DNA of 64,000 nt from positions 9,434,001 to 9,498,000 of the forward strand of contig OZ005604.1 of NCBI GenBank assembly GCA_963930655.1, read 5' to 3'. Position numbers and translations under genes: made by a program. Below the pieces are notes generated by a model that saw only the letters and a list, made by a program, of their open reading frames with translations, did not search any database and was not told where the DNA came from. This stretch comes from Myrica gale (lineage: Eukaryota > Streptophyta > Magnoliopsida > Fagales > Myricaceae). Positions 49,244 through 60,014 of this stretch are shown one piece after another (within the stretch, counting starts at the first letter, position 1; each line of letters starts with the position of its first letter).

Positions 49244-50340
49244 TGTGATTTATGTGAATGGTACGAGTAAATGTGATTTGAATGTTTTTTTTATCTCTCT
49301 CGAGCTTCACGAATGATGATGTCCTTCAAGTATGTTTATGATGCTTTAGGAGGGTCCTTATATAGGGCACATGTGAAAATTAGTTTGTTCTAGCCATTTG
49401 GAGTGGAATTGCGGCTGAAATTATCAGGGCTTTCTAACGGAATTGCTTGCCACATTTGGGGGGATTCGTTGACCAATGGGCCGACGTGGCCAAATCCGTG
49501 CAAACTCCTGATGCGCTAAATCCTAGAGACCCATTTCTTCTTGATAAAGAAAGTGGAGGCTATTGGAAGAAAAGAAAACAAACCATGGATCAAGCTCCCA
49601 CCCAAGGTGTAGAATTAACTCGCATAAATGCCCGGTCAAAGACCTTATCCATAAAAATAGACAAAAGCTATTACTTTTTAACTCAATTTATTGTGATTAA
49701 TAAAATACTTTTTTCCAACGTATTGACCATCTCCTCGTATGGGTTAAAATAACGACTTTTCTTCCATAACTTGTTCGTCTTTTCCTCTCCTTTATCTCCT
49801 CTGCTTTTTTTTTCCTTTGCCCTTTCTTTCATTGTCATCTCTGAATATCTTCATGTAGATCTGCATCGAGAGCTCCACTCCATTCTTCTAATATCGCGTA
49901 CCCGGTGTTTTTCCTACTTAACCCAAATCTCACACTTATCTAGTAACAATAAGAGATGACAAGATGTATGAAGAAAGGTTTTAAGCAAAGAGAATAGCTA
50001 GTGAATAGGTGAATTGGGCTATGTGGAGCGACCAGAAGTTTTTGGAGCTAATTGACTGCTAACCCAGCTATTTGGGAGAGATGGAGCTATGAAGATTCAA
50101 ATTTTATGAAGCTCTCACACAAAGCAGGTGTGTATTTCTCAAACACCTTTGTTTTATACTAACTTCTAAGCTATATTTATAAAGAAGATAATTAAGGCAG
50201 CAAGCAGAGCTAGCCCTATGAAAGCGACGGTCGAAAGAGGTTCATGGAGTTATAGTAGTTAAGCTTTATTTCAAAGTGTACACTTGGCTAACGCAACAAC
50301 GCTAGCTATGTACTGTCATTTTAGGCCTGTGGATTAAAAC
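49244..50340. other. interval with no recognised gene
   Basis: It holds a 101-codon frame (49447-49752), starting MPHLGGFVDQWADVAKSVQT, that I do not recognise and consider probably fortuitous, and a pyrimidine-rich stretch (49755-49830). The interval could be decayed LTR or intergenic DNA. Confidence 0.45.
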
Positions 50341-52281
50341 TATCACGCCCTAAACTTGAAAAGCTAGAAGGAGATTTTCTATTAATAAACAATTGACTTA
50401 TGGGTTTAAAAACTTATTTAAAACTTTGTGGAATACACTTTATTAAAATACTTCAATAAGTCTCTCCAAGTAACAAAGTAAAAACAAATTCTTTAAAAAT
50501 AGAAGTGTCAAATCTCAATATTATTATGAGACTAAAACTAAAGATAACTAGTTTGACACCTATAGTCAATAATTTATTCTAGCATCTAGTCTTGACTCTT
50601 GACACACTTTTAATCAACATCGAAAAAATAAAGAAAACAATAATAGGTGAGCTCGATAACACAATAAGAAAAATAATTATGCTAATGTGTATCCCATGAG
50701 CCACATTGCAACAGTAAGAGACATGATATTAAAAATCTTTCTAAGCTATTGAAAATTGCACTTGACAATTTCAACAAAACATCTTTAACAATAACTTTGG
50801 GTCACGTTTACCTCCGTGACAAGGTGTACAATTTTGTTACTTAGCTAGGGCTCAACCATGCTAAGTGTTTGGGTGCCAAAATGTTGGCCCTAATAAAATA
50901 ATTACAAAAAATTATCTCCCTTCCCATCAAATCATCTCTTTTCACTATAAATAAAATATAAAAAATTCATTCAAATCATCTTTCTCTTCACTTTTTCACC
51001 AACTCCAACACTCTAAAATTTTAACCACCGCAAAATTTTAACACTCAAACACTTAAGGGTTGCAATTGGTTGCAAAATTTTAACATTCATTCTAGCTCTG
51101 GGTAGAATTCCCCCTTAGTAAGGCTTGACACGTGTTCAAGTGTGCACTGAAGAAGAACATACAAAATATATCACTATGTTTCTAGAATGAATGCATTCAC
51201 TATGGTTGCAATTGGTACCAATATGCTAACTCTGTACCTCAAGGTTTGAAAACATAGTACATATCATACTATAAGTATCACTTGAACTTTGCATCTTTCT
51301 ATTTTTTATATGTAACAAAATACACATAACATAAATAATAATGAGCATCAAAAAGCTTTAATTTAAACAATGAAAACAACATGTAATATTATTGAACATA
51401 AAACCACATTTACACATTTCATGCAATAATCTTTGACAAATTTATTATAACTTAATGCATATAAAACTCCGAGGATTGTCAATAATACATGCAATTCTCA
51501 AAATATCACCTCGATCTTTTAGAAAAATCTAGCATAATAACCCCGCTTACTTGTACCTTCTAGCAATTGAATCCCTAACTAAGCACCTATCAAGACAAAG
51601 TTTAGCTTACTATAATATGTTGAAGAAAAACCATAATTGAATGGCCTAAATCTAACTGACAGGGTTAAATCTTAAATTCACTAGTCAGTTTCCAAAATAT
51701 AGATTACCTATCTTGGGCTTCTCGAAAATCTCCAAATTAAAATATTTTCTTCCCACATATGTTTTACGATTTATCTATAAAACTTCATCTCTGAATTCTA
51801 TCTACCACTCTGTTAGTAAAATCGACAAAGCCCTCTGTTCACAGGATAAAGTTATACCAAAACGATACTTATAACTTCAAAAATTGACAACTATATCCTG
51901 AAATTGATAAAACAATTGTACAATTGTATCATAAAGACAAAATCTCATACGAAAATTCGAAGTCTAACTAAGTGATCCGGTTCAAAAACTCAATCGGTAT
52001 CCTAAGGACTTCTGAATTTATAAAGCCATACCAAATCTATATCTCTAAAAATCATGAAATTTTAACTCAATCATCCCATCGGTCTAAAAATCATAAAAAT
52101 ATAAGAATGTCCACCACTCAAATAGAAATCTAAATTTTCCTAAACAACCTCTGAATTCAAATTTCATATTCTCCAAAAGACTCTTAAAAATTGTGTCAAA
52201 ATTCATGAAATAATTCCGGCAGGATCTAGATATCCTATTGTTGAATCTCATTTAAAATTTGTAATGAAAAAAGACACTTCT
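50341..52281 (-). mobile_element. LTR family A, older copy, split by gypsy insertion
   Basis: Starts TATCACGCCCTAAACTTG, a mutated TGTCACRCCC end. It follows the order of the solo LTR at 33679-35986 (GGGTCACGTTTACC, GTGTGCACT, AATCTAGCATAATAACCCC, GATCTAGA) with many differences. It breaks off at 52281 where the gypsy LTR begins. The missing right end should lie beyond 64000. A MITE is inserted at 50862. Confidence 0.85.
50862..51055 (+). mobile_element. MITE copy 3 in LTR family A
   Basis: Left end TAAGTGTTTGGGTGCCAAAAT and reverse-complemented right end TAAGTGTTTGAGTGTTAAAAT are strong inverted repeats. Comparison with the empty site in the 33679 copy shows that the intruding block may extend to about 51102. 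Same family as the copies at 25311 and 27444. The flanking TAA/TTA leaves open a PIF/Harbinger or hAT-like origin. Confidence 0.75.
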
Positions 52282-55200
52282 TGTGAGACCCCGATTTTCT
52301 CCTACGTAATTGCTTATGTATTATCTTTTATTTCCAATGTAATAGCTTTTTATTTCTTCATGGGGCTATGTTTTTTGCCAATGTATGGCCTAATCCTTAT
52401 GTTATGGAATTTCGATTAAAATGGGATTTTATTTCATAAAATCTCTTTAAATCATTTTAATGCCATTTTATGCAAGTATAAATTATATTTATATTAGGAG
52501 CCGAAATTTCAAGTAAGTTTCTCTCTTACAAATTTATATTTTTCATTTACTTAATATGATTCATGGACCATAGAATTTGAATTATGATTTAATAATTTCC
52601 TTGTATAAGCCGAAATTTATTAATAGATTAAATGATGAAATTCTTTTGAATACATGGATCGAATATTTTATATCTTTTATATGTGACATGTATTATTATC
52701 ATGTGGCCTATATTATTAATAGAATTTCCATTTGAATATTCATTGATAAGCTACGTAGTTATGTGATAAGTCTAGAGATGGTTAAATTGATAAGCACACT
52801 TGCTTATCATAGTGATAAGCAAGCATGATAAGTTAGGAAACTTTTAGAGTGATAAGACCTTGTGATTATTGTAGAGATAGGCTAAGGCCATTATCACATG
52901 ATAAGATATCATACTTATGAGGTGATAAGCTATTGGAATGGATAGATACGTAAGAGAGCTTATAAAGTGATAAGTTAGGTGAGAGAGAAAACCAAGTTGA
53001 AAGTTGGTTGCAATTTAATGTGGAAGTAACTAGGTTGGTTGAAAAGCAACCAAACTAAGTAAAAGACAAGGCATTTACGTGAAAGGCTATAGGGTGAATT
53101 TGAAAATCCATAAAGTAAGGCCATGTGAAGTGTAAGAAGGTGTAAGAAGTGTAAGAGTGATAAGACAATGCATTGAAGTAAAAGAGAAGAGAAAAAGCAA
53201 GGGAGAAGGAGTGAATGTCGATGGATGCATGGGAGGAAAGAGAATGAGGAAATTCAAATGCAAGACAAGCTTTTGGAGACAATTGATGTAAGAGAAAAAG
53301 GTGAAAAGAAATAAAAGAGAGAGAGAAGACTAAGGCCTTGCTTGGTCGGCCAACACCCCCCCCCATTCATCCACTCTTCCTCTTTCTTTTACTCTCTTGT
53401 CAATTCACTCTCTCAAACTTTATGTCATAGCCTTAAATTGCCTTGGGAGACTCAATCTCTCACAACTCTCTTGCATTTCTCTTGACCGAACCACTCATGC
53501 ATTTCACTCTCCAAACTCTTCTCTCTTGGCCGAATATTGCAAGCTCTCTCAACTCTCTCCCATTTTCAAGCTCTTAGCCGAACCTCACACTCAAGAGTCA
53601 AGGTTTGTTCCTTTTCATCTTGCACCTAAACCACTTTCTTCAAGCTTAACAAATCTCATTCTAAAAGCCAAGTTAAATCTCTCTTGGTGCAAACACAATC
53701 CTTCCTTGAAAACCCTAGCCATTTGACACCATTTCTCTTCACGCTTACCATGTTCTCTTAACCACCATAGAACTTCCTTTTAAATCAAGCTTGGACATTT
53801 CTAAGGAGGGTGGACCGAATCTTTGAAGGAAGAAATGATAGGAAGAGTTGGTAAAGGTTGAAGGTAAGTTTAGTTTTATTGATGATCTTGCCTTAAGCTT
53901 CACACATACTAACCAAAGGTACTTTATTTTCTAGGTGCTCAAGCTCGGATAGACAACAAGGTAAGAACAATGTGATGTTGTTGGTATAGCTCAAGTGACC
54001 GAATGAGTTGTTTGTGGATCTTGATGTTTAGGTCGTAAAATGCCTTGATGATTGTTAGATCTTGGATGCTTAAGAACCCTAGGTTGTTTACATGCTAGAT
54101 CTAACCATGGAAACCCTAGATCTAAGGTTGTAGGAAAAGAAAAAGGCAAATGAAGAACAATGTATGCTAAAGAAAGTTAGATCTAAGTTTTGATGTGTTG
54201 GGTTGATGAAAGTTGATTACTTTGTTTAGATCTATGGTTGTTAATGTGTATAAAGAGTAGATCTAATGTTGATGGAATTATTTGATGAAAAGATTAAGTA
54301 TATGCATGCTAGTTAGGTCACAATGCAAAGGATGTGCATGTTATGATTTTTAGCATGAAAAAGGTAACATTTTGGGGTATGGCCGAATATGAGCTATGTA
54401 GGATTTCATGTATAGTTTTGAATATGTTTAAATCTGGACATTGGCCGTGACATGTGCAAGATTTATGACCCCAATGCATGGTAGGTGATTATATTAAGTA
54501 TTAGATGCATGCATATTGAAGGAAACAAAAGAAACCTAATCATTTGGGTGAAAGCATGTGTTGGCCGAATGCTATGAGTATGATGTATTGTGTTGGTGTT
54601 TTGATTTATAGATCCTAGGTTGTGAAATTGTTGAATGGAGGATGGGATCACCATTGGAGTAAAAGTTGTGATTAATTGGTGCATAAATGGTAGTGGCCGA
54701 ATGTTATAGTAATAATGAAACCCTAAGTACAATTTATGATTTAAGGATTTTCATTATTGTGATGGATAAGGAAATTAGAGTTTAGGCTAGTTGGAATAAA
54801 TATTGAAGAACCATGATCTTTTGATTAAATATTATTGGGAACCCTAGTTAAGATTTAATCATAGTTGGATATAAGGTTTTAATGGAGTACGTGTAATAAA
54901 AAGAGACTTAGGTTTAATTCTAAACCTATGCGTATTATGTAACCCTAATCGAGGCATGTACATGGATAAATATATTTTTATTTCAATAAAAATATTAATG
55001 AATAAACTAAGTTTTGAATATTTGTTAAGGAAAAGAATAAAATATTTTTTAATGATTAAATGAATTTCTGTGATATGTATATATATATATATATCTTTGG
55101 TTGATGACCGATTTCAAAAATGAAAATATTTAATGATTACATACTATTCTTAAAGTCTAACAAATAATTGAATCGCTTGTAGGCGATCCACGTGTCTGTA

Positions 55201-56282
55201 TACACGAACAAAGAAGACCAAGAGTAAGTGGATACTGTAAGTGGACAGTAAGTATTCTTTTTCAAAACTGGAATGACACACTGCATCGTTTCATGAACAA
55301 GCACAAGCATGAATTTTAAGCAAGCATGACATGACATGTGCATTGCATGAATTTTTCAAGAAGAAATTTTATGCAATGATTTTTATGGAAAGAATATGAG
55401 AAGTTTTATGAAACGATAAGTTAAGATAAAGGGCACCGGTCGGTACCGTACCATCAAGTTGGACTCCCATACCGAAGGACAATTATGAGAAGGATGGGTG
55501 AATCCAAGAGGCTGTGCAAGCCACACTGAAGGATATTGAGAAGGTGTGGTGCCTCCAAGGGTCACGTCTAGCCACTGAAGGACATTGAGAAGGTGCGCTA
55601 GCTGACCATATGTAAGGTCTCCAAGGGAATTCGGGGACGGTTCCGAAGGGAACGCACAACCCTGACTTCAGGGGTCAAATGGAGCGAGCCCACAAGTAAA
55701 AGATATGAAATAATTATGAAAAGGCCAACAAGGGCACAAGTACGAAAGAAAGGTTTTCAAGGGCCAAGGGCCGATTACACGATCAAACATGAAAGAGATA
55801 TTTTCAAGGGCCTGGGGCCGAAACTAAGCAAGAGCATATGCATAATTCATGACATGCATGTGCATCACGAATCAAGTTTCTTTCTTCCATGATTAAGCAG
55901 GCATAAGTCAAGAGCATGATTTAAGTTTTATGTTTTTCCCTTACTGAGTCTTTTTGACTCACGTCGTTTTTAAAATTTTGTCATTCCAGATGTATCAGGT
56001 GAAGAGAGTCAGGAGGACTACCTGACCTAGAAGCCCAAGATATTATGTTTCACATTTTGTTGATAGTGGCATGAGCGTCACTAATTGGGTTCTAATGTGT
56101 TAAATATATGTTTTGTATGAACTTAATGAGAACCCTAATTATGTAAGAATTTGCTCGAACCCCTCGCGATCCTGTATGTTTCCGCCGTAATCAAGTAACA
56201 ATATAAGTAAGTACGCTGGAGTCATCCGGGGGATAGCTCGCGGCTGTCACGGTCCCTGCGGGATGTCGTTCGGGGCGTGACA
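52282..56282 (+). repeat. gypsy 5' LTR, 4,001 bp
   Basis: Starts TGTGAGACCCCGATTTTC and ends TTCGGGGCGTGACA. The primer site lies eight bases later. Same family as the reverse solo LTR at 11659-16219. It contains a GATAAG array (52743-52975), an AT run (55077-55095) and a repeat with CACTGAAGGA words (55480-55590). Confidence 0.95.
52743..52975 (+). promoter_or_regulatory. GATAAG motif array in LTR U3
   Basis: About ten GATAAG words, mostly TGATAAG, plus reverse-orientation copies, within 230 bp and 460-690 bp from the LTR start. GATAAG is the plant I-box/GATA-factor core. The related LTR at 11659 holds TGGGCY words here. A regulatory role is inferred. Confidence 0.5.
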
Positions 56283-56289
56283 GTTAAGT

Positions 56290-56300
56290 TGGTATCAGAG
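56290..56300 (+). other. gypsy primer-binding site
   Basis: TGGTATCAGAG, complementary to the 3' end of initiator-Met tRNA, seven bases after the 5' LTR. Confidence 0.9.
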
Positions 56301-56444
56301 GATCGGAGGGTAGAGTCGTAGAACATAGGGAACGAAGTAGAACCCTAAACCCTAAAGCATGAGATAACACGTTTAGGGTTAGTTACGATGAGAATTTCTG
56401 AGGTTGAGGTTGTTCTAAGCTGAACGATAACATTGAAGTACAGG

Positions 56445-59400
56445 ATGGCACCTAGGAGACCAACAAGAAGTCAAGAGCCCGAGGCTCCCGGAGTTACCAC
56501 CGAGGATGTGTTAAGGCACATGGCTCAGCTAGTGGCCGAGCACGTGCAGCCGGGTGCCCATGCTGAAGGGGCCCGAGGACGCCCTGAGGGGTGTACGTTC
56601 GATCAGTTTAACCGCCAGCACCCGCCAGCGTACAACGGCAGGGGAGATGCCATACTAGCAGAAAATTGGCTGGTGGAGATGAAAGAGCTACTTGAGGTCT
56701 TGGGGTGTACCGAGGCCCAGAAGTTAAGTTATGCTACCTTCAAGCTGCAAGGGGATGCCAAAAGGTGGTGGCAGTCCGAGAAAGTGTTGTTGGGTCAGGA
56801 GCTGGGAGAGCAGCCCATAGCCTGGGAGAGGTTCCAGCAAGAATTTCTAGATCGTTATTTCCCACGAACGACTCGGGAAGCGAAGGCAAGGGAATTCGCT
56901 ACCCTAACCCAAGGAGCCATGACGGTGGAGCAGTACGCAGGCCGATTCATGGAGCTGGTGCGGTTTGCCCCGTACTTGGTGCCAGATGAGGAAAGGAAGG
57001 CCCGAAAGTTTGAAGAAGGGCTACACCCACGGGTTTATGACAGGGTGTATAGCCATAATCTTAAAACCCTAGCAGAGGTTATTGAACGGGCCGTGATAGT
57101 GGAGAGAGGACTGCAGAGGATAGCAGCCTACCATGACCAACAGAAGAGGAAGGCTCCTTCCAACCCAACCATTCGGCAGATGCCCTGGAAGAAAAGTAGG
57201 CCAGAGTCATCACAGAGGCAGCCTCAGAAGCCGAATCAGGGGCCGAACCCGAGGCCGAACCAGAGGCCTAGTGGAGCTCAGAATGCCGGAGGAAATCAAT
57301 TTCCTCTGTGCATTAAGTGCAACAAGAGACACCCAGGGGAGTGCAGGCAGGGCTTATGTTTTAAGTGCGGGAAGCCTGGTCACTTCGCCAGAGACTGTAG
57401 GAGTGCAGACAGTTCAAACCAAGCACCCCGACCCCCGCAGCAGAACAATGCAAGAAGACAGGGAGGCCCAACACAGGCGAGGTTATATGCAATGACTCCG
57501 GAGGACGCGGAGAACCAGAACCGAGTGGTGGCAGGTAAGTTGCCTTTGCCCCAGGGGGAAGCCCTAGTTCTGTTTGATTCAGGGGCCACGCATTCATTCA
57601 TTGCATCAGCATATTGCAAGACACATGCCGTAAATAGTGAATTGTTGGATAGTAATGTCCTTGTGTCAACGCCCGCTAGGGGAAGAGTCGAATGTAGCCG
57701 GATGTTGAAGGACTATCCGATAGTAGTAGAAGGGCAAGTCATGTTGGCTGATTTAATAGTTATGGAGATGGGAGGATTTGATGTCATCCTAGGTATGGAT
57801 TGGTTGTCGAAGCATGGTGCCAATATTCGGTGCTATGAGAAGAAGGTCTTGTTCCAAAAGGAGGGGAGACCAGATTGTTGTTTCACGGGTATGAGGAAAT
57901 TGGAGCGAAGGCCAGCAATTGTCTCGGCCCTGCAAGCTAAGAGATTGTTGCAAGGAGGGCACGAGGGAATTCTAGTATGGGCAAGTGATACGCGAAGTGA
58001 TACGCAAAACGAGGTCCCTGCGTTTGATCAAACCCCAATAGTGACTGAGTTTCCGGATGTATTCCCGGAAGACTTACCGGGGTTACCGCCGGATAGGGAG
58101 GTGGAGTTCGGAATTGAATTGGAAGCTGGGACAGTCCCAATTTCCAAGGTGTCGTATCGAATGGCTCCGGCAGAGCTAAAGGAGCTGAAGGTCCAATTGG
58201 AAGATCTCTTGGAGAAGGGATTTATAAGGCCGAGTGTGTCGCCTTGGGGAGCACCGATCCTGTTTGTGAAAAAGAAGGACGGAAGTCTCCAGATGTGTAT
58301 TGATTATAGGGAGTTGAATAAGGTGACCGTGAAGAATAGGTACCCGCTACCTCGCATTGACGATTTGTTCGATCAATTACAGGGGGCACAAATATTTTCA
58401 AGAATTGATTTGAGGTCGGGTTACCACCAATTGAAGGTTAAGGAGGGAGATATAGCTAAGACGGTCTTTCGAACCCGATATGGTCATTATGAATTTTTGG
58501 TGATGCCATTTGGGTTAACTAATGCCCCGGCCGCATTTATGGACTTGATGAATCGAGTGTTCAGGGAGTTCCTGGATAAATTTGTGGTGGTGTTCATAGA
58601 CGATATTCTGATTTATTCTCGGAACCATGAGGAGCATGAGGAGCATCTCAGGATTGTTTTGCAGATCCTAAGGGAGAAGAAGTTGTATGCTAAATTCTCC
58701 AAGTGCGAGTTTTGGTTGCAGCAAGTCCGATTTTTAGGGCATGTAGTGTCGGGAGAAGAAGTTGTTGTAGATCCCGGAAAGGTTGATGCGGTTTTCAGAT
58801 GGCCTAGACCTACAAATGTTAAGGAGATAAGAAGTTTCCTGGGGTTGGCAGGATATTACCGGAGGTTTATTAAGGGATTCTCAAAGATAGCTATGCCGAT
58901 GACCTCGTTGACCAAGAAAAACGTTAAGTTCAATTGGACAGACGAGTGTGAGCAAAGTTTCCAGACGCTAAAGGCTCATCTGGTTACTGCCCCGGTGCTA
59001 GCATTGCCCTCAGAGCATGGGGAATACGAGATCTATACGGACGCCTCAAAGCAAGGTCTTGGGTGTGTGTTATTGCAAGATAAGAGGGTCATAGCCTATG
59101 CGTCGAGGCAACTGAGGCCCCACGAGGTGAATTACCCCACACACGACTTGGAGTTGGCGGCAGTCGTGCATGCTTCGAAAATATGGAGGCATTATCTCTA
59201 TGGGGTTAAGTGCGAGATATTTACGGACCATAAGAGCCTCAAGTACTTCAACACTCAGAAGGAGCTGAATATGAGGCAACGCCGCTGGTTGGAGTTGATT
59301 AAGGACTATGATTGCACCATTAGCTACCATCTTGGGAAAGCTAACGTGGTGGCTGATGCTTTAAGCCGAAAGTCGGCTGAAACGAGTGCCGTGGAGGTAG

Positions 59401-60014
59401 TGGCTAAGGAGATCATGGAGGATCTAAAAAAAGAGGAGATCACGCTTGTATTGGCCGACCGGTATGTTTCCATCGCAGGGCTGTCATTGCAACCATCGCT
59501 GGAGGAGCGAATCTGCGAGGCCCAAAAGAGCGATGCGGTGATAGTAGGGAATAAGGAAAGGATTGAGAAGAATAATGATCCCGATTTTGAGGATAGGGAT
59601 GGAGTGCTGAGGTACCGGAGTAGAATATGTGTCCCTGGTGATGGGGGAATCAAGGAGTTGATTTTGGCAGAGGCGCATACTACGCCCTATACCATCCACC
59701 CTGGAGGAACGAAGATGTATCAAGACATCAAGAAAGTTTACTGGTGGCCGAATATGAAGAGAGAGATAGCGAAGTTTGTCGCTCGATGCCTGACTTGTCA
59801 GAGAGTGAAAGTAGAGCACCAGAGGCCAGCAGGAACATTGAAGCCTCTGGAGATCCCTGAATGGAAGTGGGAAGGAATAGCCATGGATTTTGTAGTAGGG
59901 TGTCACGCCCCGTGCCCGTACTTACCCCCTAGGCTCACCTATAGCGATGGTATGCACACAAACGAGGATTACGGCACGAAAGATCCTATGAGTTTTGACG
60001 TTGAAAAAGCTTAG
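56445..60014 (+). CDS. Ty3/gypsy gag-pol polyprotein, interrupted in integrase
   Basis: The frame is open from ATG 56445 ([12 protein letters not shown]) for 1,152 codons to 59900. It then reads about 37 codons of foreign LTR and stops at 60014. Domains: gag (about 45-230, [12 protein letters not shown] and KRWW), paired knuckles [12 protein letters not shown] and [14 protein letters not shown] (from 305), protease [12 protein letters not shown] (catalytic Asp 378), reverse transcriptase with [10 protein letters not shown] (Asp 719-720), RNase H with [11 protein letters not shown] (Asp 866), and the integrase zinc-binding HHCC (His 1078, CLTCQRVK). The catalytic core is lost after MDFVVG. The polyprotein would make particles, copy the RNA and insert the cDNA. 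No stop or frameshift precedes the interruption. The ORF could be extended upstream only by a non-ATG start. Confidence 0.95.
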   Translation: MAPRRPTRSQEPEAPGVTTEDVLRHMAQLVAEHVQPGAHAEGARGRPEGCTFDQFNRQHPPAYNGRGDAILAENWLVEMKELLEVLGCTEAQKLSYATFKLQGDAKRWWQSEKVLLGQELGEQPIAWERFQQEFLDRYFPRTTREAKAREFATLTQGAMTVEQYAGRFMELVRFAPYLVPDEERKARKFEEGLHPRVYDRVYSHNLKTLAEVIERAVIVERGLQRIAAYHDQQKRKAPSNPTIRQMPWKKSRPESSQRQPQKPNQGPNPRPNQRPSGAQNAGGNQFPLCIKCNKRHPGECRQGLCFKCGKPGHFARDCRSADSSNQAPRPPQQNNARRQGGPTQARLYAMTPEDAENQNRVVAGKLPLPQGEALVLFDSGATHSFIASAYCKTHAVNSELLDSNVLVSTPARGRVECSRMLKDYPIVVEGQVMLADLIVMEMGGFDVILGMDWLSKHGANIRCYEKKVLFQKEGRPDCCFTGMRKLERRPAIVSALQAKRLLQGGHEGILVWASDTRSDTQNEVPAFDQTPIVTEFPDVFPEDLPGLPPDREVEFGIELEAGTVPISKVSYRMAPAELKELKVQLEDLLEKGFIRPSVSPWGAPILFVKKKDGSLQMCIDYRELNKVTVKNRYPLPRIDDLFDQLQGAQIFSRIDLRSGYHQLKVKEGDIAKTVFRTRYGHYEFLVMPFGLTNAPAAFMDLMNRVFREFLDKFVVVFIDDILIYSRNHEEHEEHLRIVLQILREKKLYAKFSKCEFWLQQVRFLGHVVSGEEVVVDPGKVDAVFRWPRPTNVKEIRSFLGLAGYYRRFIKGFSKIAMPMTSLTKKNVKFNWTDECEQSFQTLKAHLVTAPVLALPSEHGEYEIYTDASKQGLGCVLLQDKRVIAYASRQLRPHEVNYPTHDLELAAVVHASKIWRHYLYGVKCEIFTDHKSLKYFNTQKELNMRQRRWLELIKDYDCTISYHLGKANVVADALSRKSAETSAVEVVAKEIMEDLKKEEITLVLADRYVSIAGLSLQPSLEERICEAQKSDAVIVGNKERIEKNNDPDFEDRDGVLRYRSRICVPGDGGIKELILAEAHTTPYTIHPGGTKMYQDIKKVYWWPNMKREIAKFVARCLTCQRVKVEHQRPAGTLKPLEIPEWKWEGIAMDFVVGCHAPCPYLPPRLTYSDGMHTNEDYGTKDPMSFDVEKA

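Larger units (their letters stand above)
52282..59900 (+). mobile_element. Ty3/gypsy chromovirus-like element, 5' LTR to integrase
   Basis: Components: 4.0-kb 5' LTR, primer site, leader, and gag-protease-RT-RNase H-integrase frame open up to 59900, where another gypsy element interrupts it. The rest of integrase and the 3' LTR should lie past 64000. The left flank is CTTCT (52277-52281). The open frame points to a recent insertion relative to the surrounding relics. Confidence 0.95.

Noticed and set aside
49447..49752. 101-codon frame MPHLGGFVDQWADVAKS...
   Set aside because: No recognisable family, no splice context, and surrounded by AT-rich non-coding sequence. Left as unassigned.
56705..59906. 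Additional frames within the gypsy gag-pol region on both strands
   Set aside because: They are shadows of the long gag-pol frame, with no domains of their own.
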